NCBI GenBank assembly: GCA_030737875.1
Contig: CM060922.1
Coordinates: forward strand, 300,753,456-300,817,455
Reading direction: 5' to 3'
DNA: 64,000 nucleotides
DNA from: Allium sativum
Taxonomy: Eukaryota; Streptophyta; Magnoliopsida; Asparagales; Amaryllidaceae
Below are positions 9,028-20,030 of this stretch, piece after piece; position 1 is the first letter of the stretch, and each line of letters starts with the position of its first letter. The translations under genes and the position numbers were made by a program. The notes under the pieces are model-generated. The model worked only from the letters and a program-made list of their open reading frames with translations. It was not told the origin of the DNA and made no database searches.

Positions 9028-11597
9028 TGTGACGGCCTGCCCCACACTAGCCGAATTTCCCTCGAAATGTGCTGCCAATGCCCGGCTAGCACAGAACGGT
9101 CGTCAAAAGAAAACGGTTGGAACGATGAATCACCAAAGAACCTGTAGTATAACTCACAGCGCATGGATTAAAATATAATAATAACATAACTTGACATAAA
9201 ACAGGCGAGACAGTGCATAAGCTGAAATCTAAACCATTGTAGCAGCGGAATCCAAAATACGGCTTATGATCCATACCATCATTATTACAACATCAAAGTA
9301 CTGTCTCGTTAACCAAAATAGAAAAGGTACACTACTAGCGCCCAAAGCAGTGACCAACAACAACACAGGGAGAATATATGTAAATAGTACGTGGAAGCCT
9401 CTTGCTCGTCTCCGGACAGCTAGTTGTGCATAACCACCTAATCTGTCTCTAGTTTGCTCGTTTAGGAACATCCAGAGTAATAAGAAGAGACATAAAACTC
9501 TAGGTCAGACAAAAGTCTGGTATGAGCGATAGAAGTAAAACAAAACAATAACAAGTATAAATAACCATACCTGAACCAGGACCTGCAACCAAAGAGTTAG
9601 CACAACAAGATGTACAATACTCTAAGGTATCACTAACATAGAGTGTAAAGTGGAAGTGTGCGTGTCATAGTGATAGAAAACATCAAACATAGCAATCATC
9701 CTCACATCACTCATTCAGTGCGTAAGGCATACGATATCCATTTCTTTGATCATCAAATCTATTAGCGCCATGACGGCAACTCCGTACAATTATTATGACT
9801 ACTTTGCCCTTTAGGGCGATGACGACAACTCCGTACAACTATTACTCTGACGCCACTGCATTGGTCTATAGTCAATAAACATAACGGGTCAACCGGTCCA
9901 CACTTCCCTGGCTCTGGTTCATCTATATGCCCTCTCTCTCAATGTGAACCAAAGTTATAGATATCGATAACCCCTTTGCACATGTCCTGCAGCAAAGCCC
10001 AACTCTAGAAGTTAACCCGTCGATCCCCATTTAGATCTTGAGCCATCACTTCTCGTTTGGACTTCCTTTGCATCTCGGGTTTGGTCGGATTGGAATTTAT
10101 CTTCAGAAGAGTTCACGGTCATCGATGGTCGTTCATCCTCCATGGGTCGATCGAACATCATCGTAGGGTCGGTCGAACATACATCCCTGGTCGGTCGAAC
10201 ATCATCGTAGGTTCGGTCGCTCGACCCATATGGGTCGGTTTGTCCTTCATTCAGTTCAAGTGGGAGCTTCGGTTCGTGGTCCTCATATGGATCTGGTTCA
10301 TGATCCTTGCTTGGGTTCGGTTCGTGGGGACAACCGGTTCGTGGCAACATCTGGTTCGGGCTCGTGGGTTCTTCACGGTTCGTGGTGTAAGCGCTCGAGT
10401 GCTCTGGTTCGTGGTCAAGCCTCACGGTCATCGGTTAGGGTTCGGAGCAGCATATCGGTTTGTGATGCATGCTCCTGGTCGGCTCGCAATTACTTCATCG
10501 GGTCGTGCTCATCGGTTCGTGGTACCATAGTCATGAGCGGGGTCGGTTCGGGGTTCATGACCCGATCTGATTTCCTGCACTTCTTACAGCAAGCTATTTA
10601 TGCCACACGACGGCGTTTTCGACCATTTTAACTTCTCCTATGCAATCATAAAGATACCAAACAGTAGTAGAAACATGTGTAATCATTCAAAAACAGTAAA
10701 ACATCAATCATATATGTTATGTAGGATCAGACATACCCAATACCATGGTATTCCCCTTAATCCCCTTAACCATGTTTTAACTATAGGATTAGCTAACTTA
10801 ATCCAAATTAACCCGAGTTTTTACCAGTGACATAAAATAATATTTTAGAATTTCTAAGTATTTTTTCTGGATTTTTATGATGCATAATTTCGCTAATTAT
10901 GATAATCACCCTTAATTAGCCGTAATTAGTGAATAAAAGTGCAAATCATTCACCCTAGCCATAAATGAATCTTTGATCTGAAACTATGACTGATATGGCA
11001 CAAATTCCAATGTATAGCAGCAGCTCTGTCTCTAGTTTGATGCTAATTTCTCTTGATTTGGTGTAGTTTTGGTCAATTAGTGGTTAAAAAGCGATTAGGA
11101 AGAGATTAGAATGAGATTTGGAAGATGGAGGCCACTGCTAGGGTTCAAGGAAGGTTAGTGGCGGCGGGAAAAATGAAAGGGAATGTTTCTCCAAACCCTT
11201 CGGCCCTCCCATAACCCTAATCCTAAAATGGGTAACGGGCTTAGCTGCTAATCACCCCGTTAAGTCCAATTATGTTGTTTTTCATCTTCCAATCCTTGTT
11301 TCAGCCATATCCCCCAAATGGTGAGTCTGTTTGATTAATGTGACCACTCTATGGAAAGGTAAACCATCATTCAAATCCAATGGAAGTTCTCTTAGGACAA
11401 AACTCCTTACCAATCAAAAGTTATAGGCGAAACAAGATTCACCAGGGGCAAAACTGTCATTTAAAATTCGGAAAAAATCGTGAACATGGGAAATGACCCC
11501 AATAGTCGTTTCCCTAAGTTACGCGACCATACGACTTTGTATGTGACTGAAATAAATATTCTACGATCCTCCGATGTGTAGAATGCGGGTTGTTACA
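9028..11597 (-). repeat. G1 5' LTR (2570 bp)
   Basis: On the plus strand it runs from TGTGACGGCC to GGGTTGTTACA, so the minus strand begins TGTAACAACCC and ends GTCACA, a TG...CA pair. Read on the minus strand it has a possible TATA (CATAAATAG near 10592), a GC-rich block (10030-10560) with repeated GGTCGGTCGAACATC-type units, and the conserved CAGAC/GTCTG hairpin at 9506-9519. The partner LTR is outside the window. The open frames in 10012-10631 come from the GC-rich repeat block and are not considered genes. Confidence 0.85.
10030..10560. repeat. GC-rich GGTCG/GGTTCG-repeat block in G1 LTR
   Basis: This stretch is much richer in GC than its surroundings, with many copies of GGTTCG, GGTCGGTCGAACAT and CATCGTAGG. 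The duplicated piece TCGGTCGAACATCATCGTAG occurs twice nearly exactly. It produces overlapping open frames on both strands that look repeat-driven. Confidence 0.6.
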
Positions 11598-11960
11598 AGA
11601 ACTACCCACCTATGACTTGGAGTTAGCAGCAATAGTGTTTGCATTAAGTCTTGGCGGCACTATCTACATGGAGAAATATTTGAGCTGCATACGGACCATA
11701 AATCGCTCAAATACTTGTTTTCGCAGAAGGACTTCAATCTAAGGCAACAAAGGTAGACGGAGTTCCTAGCGTCCTACGACTTTTAGATAGCTTATATCCC
11801 AGGAAAGGGTAATGTGGTGGAGGGCACATTTAGTAGGCAGAGGATGACCTTTAGTCCTCTATTCGTAGAAAGGCAGGGCTTGGAGTTTATCTCAACCTTT
11901 AATTTTAAGCAATCTACGGATTTAACACATGGTTTGTTGGCATCGTTGGAGGTGTGACCT
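11598..11960 (+). pseudogene. G2 RNase H C-terminal remnant
   Basis: Begins at the G1 insertion point with the Gypsy segment [13 protein letters not shown], then LHTDHKSLKYLFSQKDFNLR and a degenerate IPGKGNVVEGTFSR motif where active relatives have ADALSR. There are frame changes near 11612 and 11655 and a stop in place of the residue after RQQR. The upstream RNase H, RT, protease and gag are not in this window. Confidence 0.75.
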
Positions 11961-12005
11961 ACTCTATTAGAGAAGATCGGATCTATGAAGCAAGAGGACT
12001 AGCAG

Positions 12006-13430
12006 TTGAAGGACATCTTGGACAGACTTGGTCAAGGAGAAACTTCTAGTCACCTAGATAGATATAATGCGGACGAGAAAGGACGGCTAAGACGAGATGG
12101 AAGGCCGTGTGTCCCTAGGATTAGGGAATTGTTAAAGGCAGTGCTTGGGGAAGCTCATTACTCTTGGATGACTATCTATACGGGTGGTGACAAGATGTAT
12201 TAAGGCATGAAGCATGTTTTCCATTGGACGGGTGTGAAGAAAGATATAGCAGAATTCGTGGCCTAATGTTTGACTTGTCAACAAGTCAAGGATGAACAAA
12301 AGAAACCCGGTCGACTACTTCAGCCCTTGGATGTACCACAATGGAAATGGGAGAACGTCTCTATGGATTTCAATGATGGACTTCCCAGATCTAGGAAGGG
12401 CAATACGAGCATATGGGTGATAGTGGATAGGCTTATAAAGAGCACTCATTCCTTCCCAATCAAGAGCAAGAGGACAACATCTTGGCTAGATTCAGCTTAC
12501 CTCAAAGAGATTGACCGACTTCATAGGGTACCTTCAAGTATAGTAAGTGAACGTGATCCCATATTTACCAGTGAATTTTGGAGGAGCCTGTAAGAAGCTC
12601 TAGGAACACAGCTAAGACTTAGTACAGTTTATCACCATTAGACTAATGGGCAAACTAAGAGGGTTAATAGAGTTCTCGAAGATCTATTAAGACTGTGTAT
12701 ACTAGACTTCGGAGGGACTTAGGAGGAGCATCTCCCATTGGTTTAGTTCGCATATAATAGTAGTTATCAGTCGATCATGGGCATGTCACTCTTCAAAGCG
12801 TTATACAGACGACCTTGCAGATCACTAACTTGTTGGTGGGAGTCTACTGACAGACTTCTACTAGGGTCTGATATGTTAAGAGAGACTTCGGAAAATAAAA
12901 ACCTCATTCGAAGAAGGATGAAAGCAGCCCAAGATCGAGAGAAATCTTATGCCGATAAAAGGATGACAGACTTGGAATTTGAAGTGGGAGATATGGTCTT
13001 TATCAAAGTTTCACCGCTAAGGAATGTAGTCCGCTTTTGCACAGTAAGGAAGTTGGCACCAAGATTCGTGGGGGCATTCCCTATAGTAGGGAGGATAGGT
13101 CAGTTGGCCAATAGGGTCAAGCTACCAGATAGGCTGGAGGGCGTGCACGATGTATTCCATGTTTCCCATTTAAGGAAATGTCTCCATGATACGACAGAGA
13201 TAGTAGAGCCGAGCACACTTGAAGGCATAGAAGTTGAGAAGGAAGCATAAGTAAGAACAGTTCCTACTCATATCCTTGGATTAGAAATCAAGAAGCTACT
13301 TAACAAGTAGATCATATTATTGAAAGTGCAATTAGGAAGAAGATCACGAAGGTGCAACGTTGGAACCCGAAGATAGGATTCTAGCTTCTTACCCTTTTCT
13401 TTTTGGAAGTACGTTCTTGACTTCTTTTCC
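12006..13430 (+). pseudogene. G2 integrase and chromodomain-region remnant
   Basis: Open segments 12006-12203, 12270-12593 and 12777-13250 together cover the zinc-binding domain (CLTCQQVKDEQKKPGRLLQP), the core with SMDFNDGLP (first Asp kept), VSERDPIF (second Asp kept) and a degenerate strand around VNRVLEDLL (Glu region at about 12655-12685), then the GPY/F-like part and HDVFHVSHLRKCLHDT. Stops occur at 12201, 12264, 12591, 12642 and 12719. The chromodomain end (13260-13430) is frameshifted but keeps ILGLEIKKLLN and YPFLF. Closest relative in the window is G6. Confidence 0.8.
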
Positions 13431-13794
13431 AAAGCATTTACTTTACATTTGCTTCTATTATCCAAGTTTAGTATCCTATCGTTCGAATCTTTCACTCCTT
13501 AGTTAAAATCCATGGTTGGAAACGCGTATTTGAAACATGTTATGGTTGATGGTTACAAATGGATGCAAGTGTTTGCTCGTGGATGCATACACACATACAC
13601 ACTAGGCACTAGATTGGATCAATCACTTAAATATTGCATATGGATATGTGTGCATTTAGATTTTCTATGGATGGAAATAGATGAATCATGATATGGATGT
13701 TGCATTTTGATGAATGGATGAGCACACATATAGAACTTATATGTTTTATTAGGATTATTCACATACATATTGGATACATGGCACAAACATATAT
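13431..13794 (+). other. G2 3' untranslated leader, first part, with G3 target site
   Basis: Noncoding sequence rich in GTTTGCTCGTGGATGCAT-like words, homologous to 20520-21040 in G3 and 56820-57300 in G6. It ends at the TSD tatat (13790-13794) of G3 and resumes at 25094. Confidence 0.7.
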
Positions 13795-14049
13795 TGTAAC
13801 ACCTTTGATTTTATGTGAATATTAAAATTAACAATCTTAAGAATACTTAACTGTTAAATTGAGAATTAAGGGAAATGGGTTACGCCATTGCGTTCATCTC
13901 AAAATTCTTCTTGGAATAGAGTCTAAGTTTTCGTAAATCGGACTACGTATGAGGAAGTTATGGCCCTCGGAAGGTTCAGTAATTCTATATAAATAAAAAC
14001 AGTTCAGAATAAAAAAAATCATAATTGAAACAGGGAAGCGGGCTGGGCG

Positions 14050-14135
14050 GGAATTCTCCCGCCTAAGGCTAGGTCGACTAAGTAGTCGATCAGGGGGTCG
14101 ACCTCCCCTATACAGGTCGACTAGGGGGTCGCCCA
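14050..14135. promoter_or_regulatory. Palindrome cluster upstream of TATA in G3 LTR
   Basis: GTCGAC occurs at 14073, 14097 and 14116, with near-copies GTCGAT and GTCGCC, and a GGCGGGA/TCCCGCC stem directly before them. In LTR2 the sites are at 21331, 21343 and 21362. The cluster ends about 180 bp upstream of TATAAAAG. The position matches unrelated palindromes in G2 and G6, which suggests a promoter element; the function is inferred. Confidence 0.55.
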
Positions 14136-14302
14136 ACCCCGGGGAAGATCTGAAATCAGACGATCCAGACTTGTTGCTGAGTCTTACATGACCTGTTGCT
14201 GAGTCACTAGGGCAAAGGTGGCAATTCTAGATAACTCTATCTAGTTTAGATGATTGTGATTGCTCATATGATAATCTAACAGCTTAGGTTGATTTAAACT
14301 TC

Positions 14303-14310
14303 TATAAAAG
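14303..14310 (+). promoter_or_regulatory. Predicted TATA box of G3 LTR promoter
   Basis: TATAAAAG in an AT/GC-balanced context, about 510 bp into the LTR, followed by a telo-box (AAACCCTAAA) and a CT-rich stretch. The second LTR has the same box at about 21551. It is placed as expected for the U3 promoter. Confidence 0.65.
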
Positions 14311-15669
14311 CATGCCTAGACTCAAACCCTAAAACTAAACTAAATTAGTCTCTTGGCCACCATGCTGCTGCTAGGATAGTTCTTCTTCCTAAAGCTTAGA
14401 GATTAGCAAGTCAGAATTCTAATTCAAAAGACGAACAAATCATTCTCTTCTCTAATCCGTCTTTGTGAGTACAATTTCTTTCACAAAATAATTAATAAAT
14501 TAATTATGATGAGTTAAAATTGGGATTATGAGAACATGTCTGTTGAATCATGTGATGTTTTTTATCGTCTGTTGGTGAACATATGAAAGTTTTGTTAATT
14601 TATGTTAGTAGATCTATTTCATATGTCCAATCACATATTTTTAACTTGATTCATTTTATTAGATCAGTTTATATGCAAGTTTGGGATGTAAATCATTTGC
14701 TAGTTTTTATGTGAATCTTATGCAAGTCTGTATTTACATATGCTAGTTTGTATGTGAATCTTATGCAAGTCTGTATGCGAATTATACACAAGTTTATAGG
14801 TGAATCAAGTATATACATATGCTAGTTTATATGCAAAACGTGTGATATTAGTTTACATGTTTGATTCATGATGTTGGTTCATATGTCGAAACACATATGC
14901 TAGATTTGATTCATTTTGTGACATTTACACATCTAAATCATATGCAAGTGTAAATGTAAATCTTAATTTACATGTCTAAATTATATATGCAAGTTTATAT
15001 ATAAGTTTGAATGTGAATCATATGATAGTTTATATGTAAGATTGTATGCAAATCATATGTAAGTCTTAATTTACATATCTAAATTGCATATGCAAGTTTA
15101 ATACAAGTTTGTATGTAGATCATATGCAAGTTTATGCGAAAACCATGTTCATAAATGCAAGTTCACCTTTATGTGTATAGATCTATGCAAATCATATGTT
15201 ATATAATTTGATCCATGCCAGTTTGTAGTTTATGCAAATTATGCCTATTGCTTATGCAAGTTATTGATTATGCAAACTTATGATTATATAAATTATAATC
15301 ATGCAAGTTTTGATCCATGCTAGCTTATTTTTATTTGCAAGTTAGATCTATTTTTACGTGTTATGCAAGTTGTGATGTTTTTGTGAGTTAGGCTATTTGC
15401 TAGCCTATGTATTATATGTATTACACGTACGAACAATGTGGGGGAAATGGAAAAATATTAAATATTAACTTTGTGAAAATTGGCATAAAATGGCTTAAAA
15501 AGATATAATAAATTTGAGACATTAATTGGCCTAATTTATATGCATAGAAATTATGGACATAATTTAGGTGATAATTATGGACATAGATTAATTTGGAGTT
15601 ATTGACAATTTGAAATAGGGATATTAATTCAAATTGGGGTTGAATAATAATGTGTAATAATAAATGCCT

Positions 15670-16003
15670 AAGACACGAGGTTAGACTCGTTTGTGGTATA
15701 AGACTGCCCGGACCCGCCCGACAAATCCAGCAACCACAAATGGTAGTTTAATGTGAGAGGTCAAAGGCATAAATTAAATACGTAATAAATGTCTAAGACA
15801 CGAGGTTAGACTCGTTTGTGGTATAAGACTGCCCGGACCCGCCCGGCACATCCAGCAACCGCAAACGGCAGTCTAATGTGAGAGGTCATAGGCATAATTA
15901 AAAGATGCTTAGACACGAGGTTAAGTCTGGCTTGTGGTGGAAGTCTGCCCGGAACCGCCCGGCATATCCAGCGGCCACAAACAATCGACTTAATGTGAGA
16001 GGT
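15670..16003. repeat. Three tandem stem-loop units with conserved CCGG apical hairpin (G3 LTR1)
   Basis: Three units of about 95 bp begin GACACGAGG and end TGTGAGAGGTC. In each, a left arm (15681-15697, 15806-15822, 15921-15937) pairs with a right arm (15733-15751, 15858-15876, 15975-15993). Examples: TTAGACTCGTTTGTGGT with ACCACAAATGGTAGTTTAA, and TTAAGTCTGGCTTGTGG with CCACAAACAATCGACTTAA. The loop holds TGCCCGGACCCGCCCGGCA or close, which folds as CCGG/CCGG. The arms vary between units while pairing is kept. LTR2 carries the same three units at about 22918-23255. Confidence 0.8.
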
Positions 16004-16242
16004 CTATGCATTAATAATTAATTAATGGTGATCAAAGACGAATATGAATGAAAAACAGAAGTTTGGTTGAGTTGAGTAATTCACTGAGTACCAATCTGAT
16101 GTTGATTTCGGTCTTCGGGTTTGATACTTAGGGAGTAATTCTCTTAACCAATGTATCTGTAAACTAAGGTGTACTTAATCATAGTTTAAGTAAAACATGT
16201 TATATGATATATATATGTATGTATATGATGATACATAAAACA

Positions 16243-16530
16243 TGATAAGTGGGTAGGGCTAAGACCAGCTTAACCAATAATATATTAATTTGATAAGTGG
16301 ATAGGGTTAAGGCAAACTTAACCAATATTGATCCAATAAGTGGATAGGGTTAAGACCAGCTTAACCAATAATATATTAATCTGATAAGTGGATAGGGCTA
16401 AGACCAGCTTAACCAATAATGCATATATTGATCTGATAAGCGGATCAGGTTAAGACAAGCACCAGCTTAACCAATAATGCATATATTGATCTGATAAGCG
16501 GATAGTGTTAAGACAAGCTTAACCAATAAC
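16243..16530. repeat. GATAAG + GGTTAAG/CTTAACC tandem array (G3 LTR1)
   Basis: Six units spaced about 46-60 bp, each with GATAAGTGGATAGGG or a variant followed by TTAAGACCAGCTTAACCAAT. The core GGTTAAG-acc-ag-CTTAACC is a 7-bp hairpin in most units. In LTR2 the array lies at about 23495-23845 and contains a (TA)n microsatellite. Confidence 0.75.
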
Positions 16531-16553
16531 ACATGTGGGATATAATTATAAAC

Positions 16554-16609
16554 ACTTAACCAAGTTGAAACATGTAAGAAGACGTGAACAAGAGGAGGTT
16601 AAGTGGGAA
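16554..16609. repeat. CTTAACC...CATGT...GGTTAAG nested stem (G3 LTR1)
   Basis: CTTAACC pairs with GGTTAAG around an inner ACATGT/ACGTG pair (ACATG in LTR2, near 23876). The same nested arrangement recurs three times in each G6 LTR (51769-52060). Confidence 0.6.
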
Positions 16610-17830
16610 ATCCTAGTGGGGACCAAGCATAGGTGGAAAGCTTGTGTCAAGAGTGAGGACCCTTTTCAACCAGTAACCCATTTAGTATCTAAGTGAGCAC
16701 GATCTAGATCGAGGACGGGACACGCTTACTGGGTTTGATTGTAAGAGGTCAAAAACGGGTTAGCGGTGGCAACGCAAGTCCAACGGGGTCATGTGCATGC
16801 GTGGGCCCGGGCTGGTAGGTAATACGTTGTTGCATCGTGTAGGTATAAGTCGTGCATCTTTAGTGGTATCGGGTTGCCACTTTGGGAAGTGATACACCCC
16901 ATTGTGGGACCAGCACGGGTATCTACGAGTTAGGGAGCCGATCGAATGGGGAAGGTAGTGGGTACGACTAGCGAAGATAGGAGCAAGCGGCACCTATGAA
17001 GACAACTAGGAGTGCAACTACCATTTTATGAATAAATGTTGTAATTAGAATGGGGAGGGTAGTGGGTACAACTAGTGGAGATAGGAGCAGGCGGCACCTA
17101 TGAAGACAGCTAGAGGTGCACGAAACTACCATTATGATTATTATGTTCAGAAGGCGGGATCAACTTTTAGGGTGACTAGTAATGGTGCAGTATAGTAATT
17201 ATCCTATAGTGATTAGGAGCGAGATTAACGCCAGAATATTCCTCTTGTTTGTTTTGTCTTGCCCACTTGTTTCATAGTCATTCCTTATTTCACCAGTTTA
17301 TGCCTTATCCTAATTACTTTAATAATTATATTGTTAAAGTTATTGAACTCGCCAGACTTTATGTCCGACCCCCTTTGTTTTCGCCTCTTTTCTTCCCTCC
17401 CCCCTCCAGGTTCTCAGGGTGGGACTAGTGCTAGTGGAGCTTGATTTGGATATTTCTCTCTCTTTTGGAAGTGCTTGGATTGCTGAAAGTAAAGTTCAGA
17501 TCGTCTCTTTTATGGCTACTTGTGTTGGGGTTATGCTTTTTATTTTATGTACTTAGAAAACAATTTTTCAAGATGGATTCTAAGTGTACTTGGTTTATTT
17601 ACTTAGAAAACAATTTGTCAAGATGGGTACTAAGTGTACTTGGTTTTCTTGTTGGTTTATGATGTTGTTGTAATCAAACTATTTCTCCGCTACAATAAAA
17701 GTTGTTTTAAAATTTTCAAGTACCAATATATGAATCTGTCTTGTTATATTCCGTTCTATTTACCAATAATACTCCATGAAAGTTAATGCATTCCCTTTGA
17801 GAGTGACATTAATGGACGTGGGGTGTTACA

Positions 17831-17845
17831 CGTGGTATTAGAGCT
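17831..17845 (+). other. G3 primer binding site
   Basis: CGTGGTATTAGAGC directly after the LTR end; one mismatch from the initiator tRNA-Met complement TGGTATCAGAGC. Confidence 0.85.
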
Positions 17846-18089
17846 GAAGGTTAACAGAACAGATAAGAGATTTTGAAAAACTGTTTTTCAAAAGCATTTT
17901 ATAAAGAAATACTTTCAAAAATATGTTTAAGGAGAGTATTTTCGAGAGAAAAGTTTGTTTTAAAAACATTATCCCCAAGAGCCATATATCTTTCCTTCGA
18001 TTCTCCATTTTGAATCTCTTCCTCTTTCCTTTTTGAATTTCTTCCTCCACGTATAAACTCTTTTTCTAAGATATGTAAGAACTTCCGTA

Positions 18090-18540
18090 CGATGGGCGGA
18101 AAACCGCTTCATGGGACTGGGACGTTTGTCAAAGCTAGAAGGAAGCGGAGGACTTGTTGGTACCTTTAAGATAGACGATGGGAGGAAGGTTCAATTAGCT
18201 GCTTGGTTAATAAAGGACGGAGCCTCATTTTGGTGGGAGGTCACGAATGGAGAATATACAGGAGAGACATGGATATGACATACGATAAGAAAGTAGATCC
18301 AAAGAAAGGTGGTAAGGATAACAAGGGGCCAAGAGAAAAGGAAGGGCCACACTGGTGAAATACCTGACTACTTAAATAAAGACGTTAGAAAGAAGAAGAA
18401 GACTAGTTGTTATCGTTACGGAGAAACAGGGCATCTTATTTGGATCACCCAAAGAAGCAAAAGGCAAAGGTAAGGACAAAGTACAGGATCTTTTGGAGGG
18501 CAGAAAAGTTCCCTCACGGCTGGCATACATGATAGAGGTA
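18090..18540 (+). pseudogene. G3 gag remnant
   Basis: Only scraps of gag remain. A stretch near 18160-18250 resembles the gag N-terminal part (KIDDGRKVQLAAWLIKDGAS in one frame, then WWE), and a degenerate zinc knuckle (CYRYGETGHLIW, second Cys lost) lies near 18410-18450. The capsid body is deleted and several stops are present. Confidence 0.55.
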
Positions 18541-18552
18541 GAAATATCTTAG

Positions 18553-18866
18553 TTGGAAGTTTGGTTTTTCTTTTTGATCATCCTGTTCGAACCATGTTTG
18601 AATTCTGGTGCTTCACACTCGTTTGTATCTGCTTCGTTAGTTGAAACACTACACCTAAATACTAGTCTAGTTACGGATCCCATAGTAGTCTCAAATCCTA
18701 TTGGTGGTTTGGCTCATCTTTCGATGATTTGTCGGGATTTGAGAGTGCCTATCTTGGGCGTTGGGTTTGAATGCGACGCCTTCGTTCTTGGCTTCACAGG
18801 CTATTGGTTGATTCTAGGCATGGATTAGTTATCCAGTAATGGTGCCATCCTCGATTGTGAAAAGTG
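18553..18866 (+). pseudogene. G3 aspartic protease remnant
   Basis: The frame encodes NSGASHSFVSASLVETLHL, where active retropepsins have D-S/T-G, so the catalytic Asp is replaced by Asn. It then reads VVSNPIGGLAHLSMICRDL and FVLGFTGYWLILGMD, followed by a stop at 18826-18828 where relatives continue WLSS. The reading frame continues into the RT ORF after two stops. Confidence 0.75.
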
Positions 18867-18867
18867 A

Positions 18868-20030
18868 GTGGTTAGACTTATCACTCGCCTCGGCAACGTT
18901 TTCGAAATCTCTTGTAATCCCATACATTCTGTTATGCTTAGCTACCTAGAATCTCTTGATGCGTTTGTTGAAAACTTGCAGTCGGTTAGGGTATTCCATG
19001 AATACTCAGATGTATTTGAAGAGGTGAAGGGCTTACCCCCGAGGTGCGAGATAGACTTTCGTATATATCTTGTAGATAATGCAAAGCCAGTTGCATTACC
19101 GGTGCGCCACATAGCTCCGAGAGAGAGAAGAGAACTCAGTAAGCAAGTAAAGGAGTTGCTTGAGAAGGGGTTCATAAGAAGAAGCATTTCGGAATGGGGT
19201 GCTCCGGTTGTTTTTGCTACAAAGGTGGATGGTTCACCTAGATGGTGCGTGGACTATAGAGAGATGAATAAGCTCACAAAGAAGAACAGACACCCATTGC
19301 CAAGGATAGAAGATTTATTCGGTCAGTTGGTTAGTACTTTCTCGCAGCCAGATTTGGCTACAGGATTTCATCGGCTAAGGATGACTGAAGACAGCATAGA
19401 TAAGACTACATTTAGAACTCCTGACGGTTTCTTTGAGTGGCTCGTTATGCCTTTTGGTTTGACGAATGCACCCGCATACTTCATTGACTTAATGAGAAGG
19501 GTGTTTAGGGAGTTTCTAAACAAGTTTGTGGCAGTCTTTATGGACGATATCTTAGTTTTCTCTAGAAGCGAGGAAGAGCATGCCCTACATCTTAGGGAAG
19601 TCTTAGAGACCCTACGAGTGCATCAACTCAAAGCTAAGCTCTCCAAATGCCATTTTTGGAGAAAAGAAGTGAGGTTCTTAGGACACGTGGTCTCTAAGGA
19701 AGGGATAGCTGTGGATCCTGCAAAGGTGGTGGCAATACAAGATTGGAAGATTCCTAAGAACGCAATAGAAGTAAAAAGCTTTTTAGTGCTGGCTGGTTAT
19801 TATAGGAAGTGCATTAAGGACTTCGCGAAGATATTAGCCCCACTTAATCGGTTAACGAAGAAGAACTTGACTTTTGCTTGGGATGTTGACTGTGACGATG
19901 CTTTCCAACATTTGAAGAGGGTTTTGATGACAGCTCCCGCTTTAGTTTTTCCAGATGGAAGTAAGCCAATCACAGTATATACCGGTGCTTACGGGACAGG
20001 GCTTGGAGCAGTTTTCGATGCAAAAGGAAA
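18868..20030 (+). pseudogene. G3 reverse transcriptase, almost intact domain
   Basis: The ORF from 18868 has the linker [14 protein letters not shown], then [62 protein letters not shown] and the catalytic FMDDILVFS (about residue 223), [19 protein letters not shown] and the start of RNase H ([20 protein letters not shown]; the first RNase H Asp position reads Gly). No stop interrupts RT. RT copies the element RNA into cDNA. After [10 protein letters not shown] the sequence jumps to integrase, so RNase H and most of integrase are deleted. Confidence 0.85.

Larger units (their letters stand above)
5639..11597 (-). mobile_element. Ty3/Gypsy element G1 (Tekay/Del-like), 5' LTR and most of the interior
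   Basis: Read on the minus strand this has a 5' LTR (11597 down to 9028), a PBS at 9027-9011, a gag remnant, protease, RT, RNase H and integrase, in Gypsy order. The CACTA element cuts it within integrase at 5638/5639, so the rest of integrase, the chromodomain and the 3' LTR should lie left of the window. At its right end the LTR terminus at 11597 abuts the RNase H coding sequence of G2, so G1 inserted into G2. Several frameshifts and deletions make it defective. The target duplication cannot be checked because the other end is not in view; agaac at 11598 is the right flank. Confidence 0.85.
13795..17830 (+). repeat. G3 5' LTR (4036 bp)
   Basis: Starts TGTAACACCTTTG, ends GGGGTGTTACA, and is followed at once by a PBS. 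In order it contains a GTCGAC palindrome cluster (14050-14135), a TATA box TATAAAAG (14303), a telo-box AAACCCTAAA just after it (14325), an ATGCAAGTTT-rich leader (14640-15380), three tandem stem-loop units (15670-16003), a GATAAG/GGTTAAG array (16243-16530), a GTGGCAAC/GTTGCCAC stem (16766/16873) and a CAGAC hairpin (17353). Open frames inside it (13894-14136, 16760-16993, 17259-17662) are short and not conserved as proteins. Confidence 0.93.

Noticed and set aside
10012..10631. Overlapping open frames of 133-157 codons in the G1 LTR
   Set aside because: They arise from a GC-rich repeat with few stop codons, are open on both strands and carry no domain.
15670..16003. Stem-loop units considered as tRNA or snoRNA genes
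   Set aside because: No cloverleaf, no T-loop GTTCRA or anticodon arm and no box C/D or H/ACA motif; they are LTR repeats.
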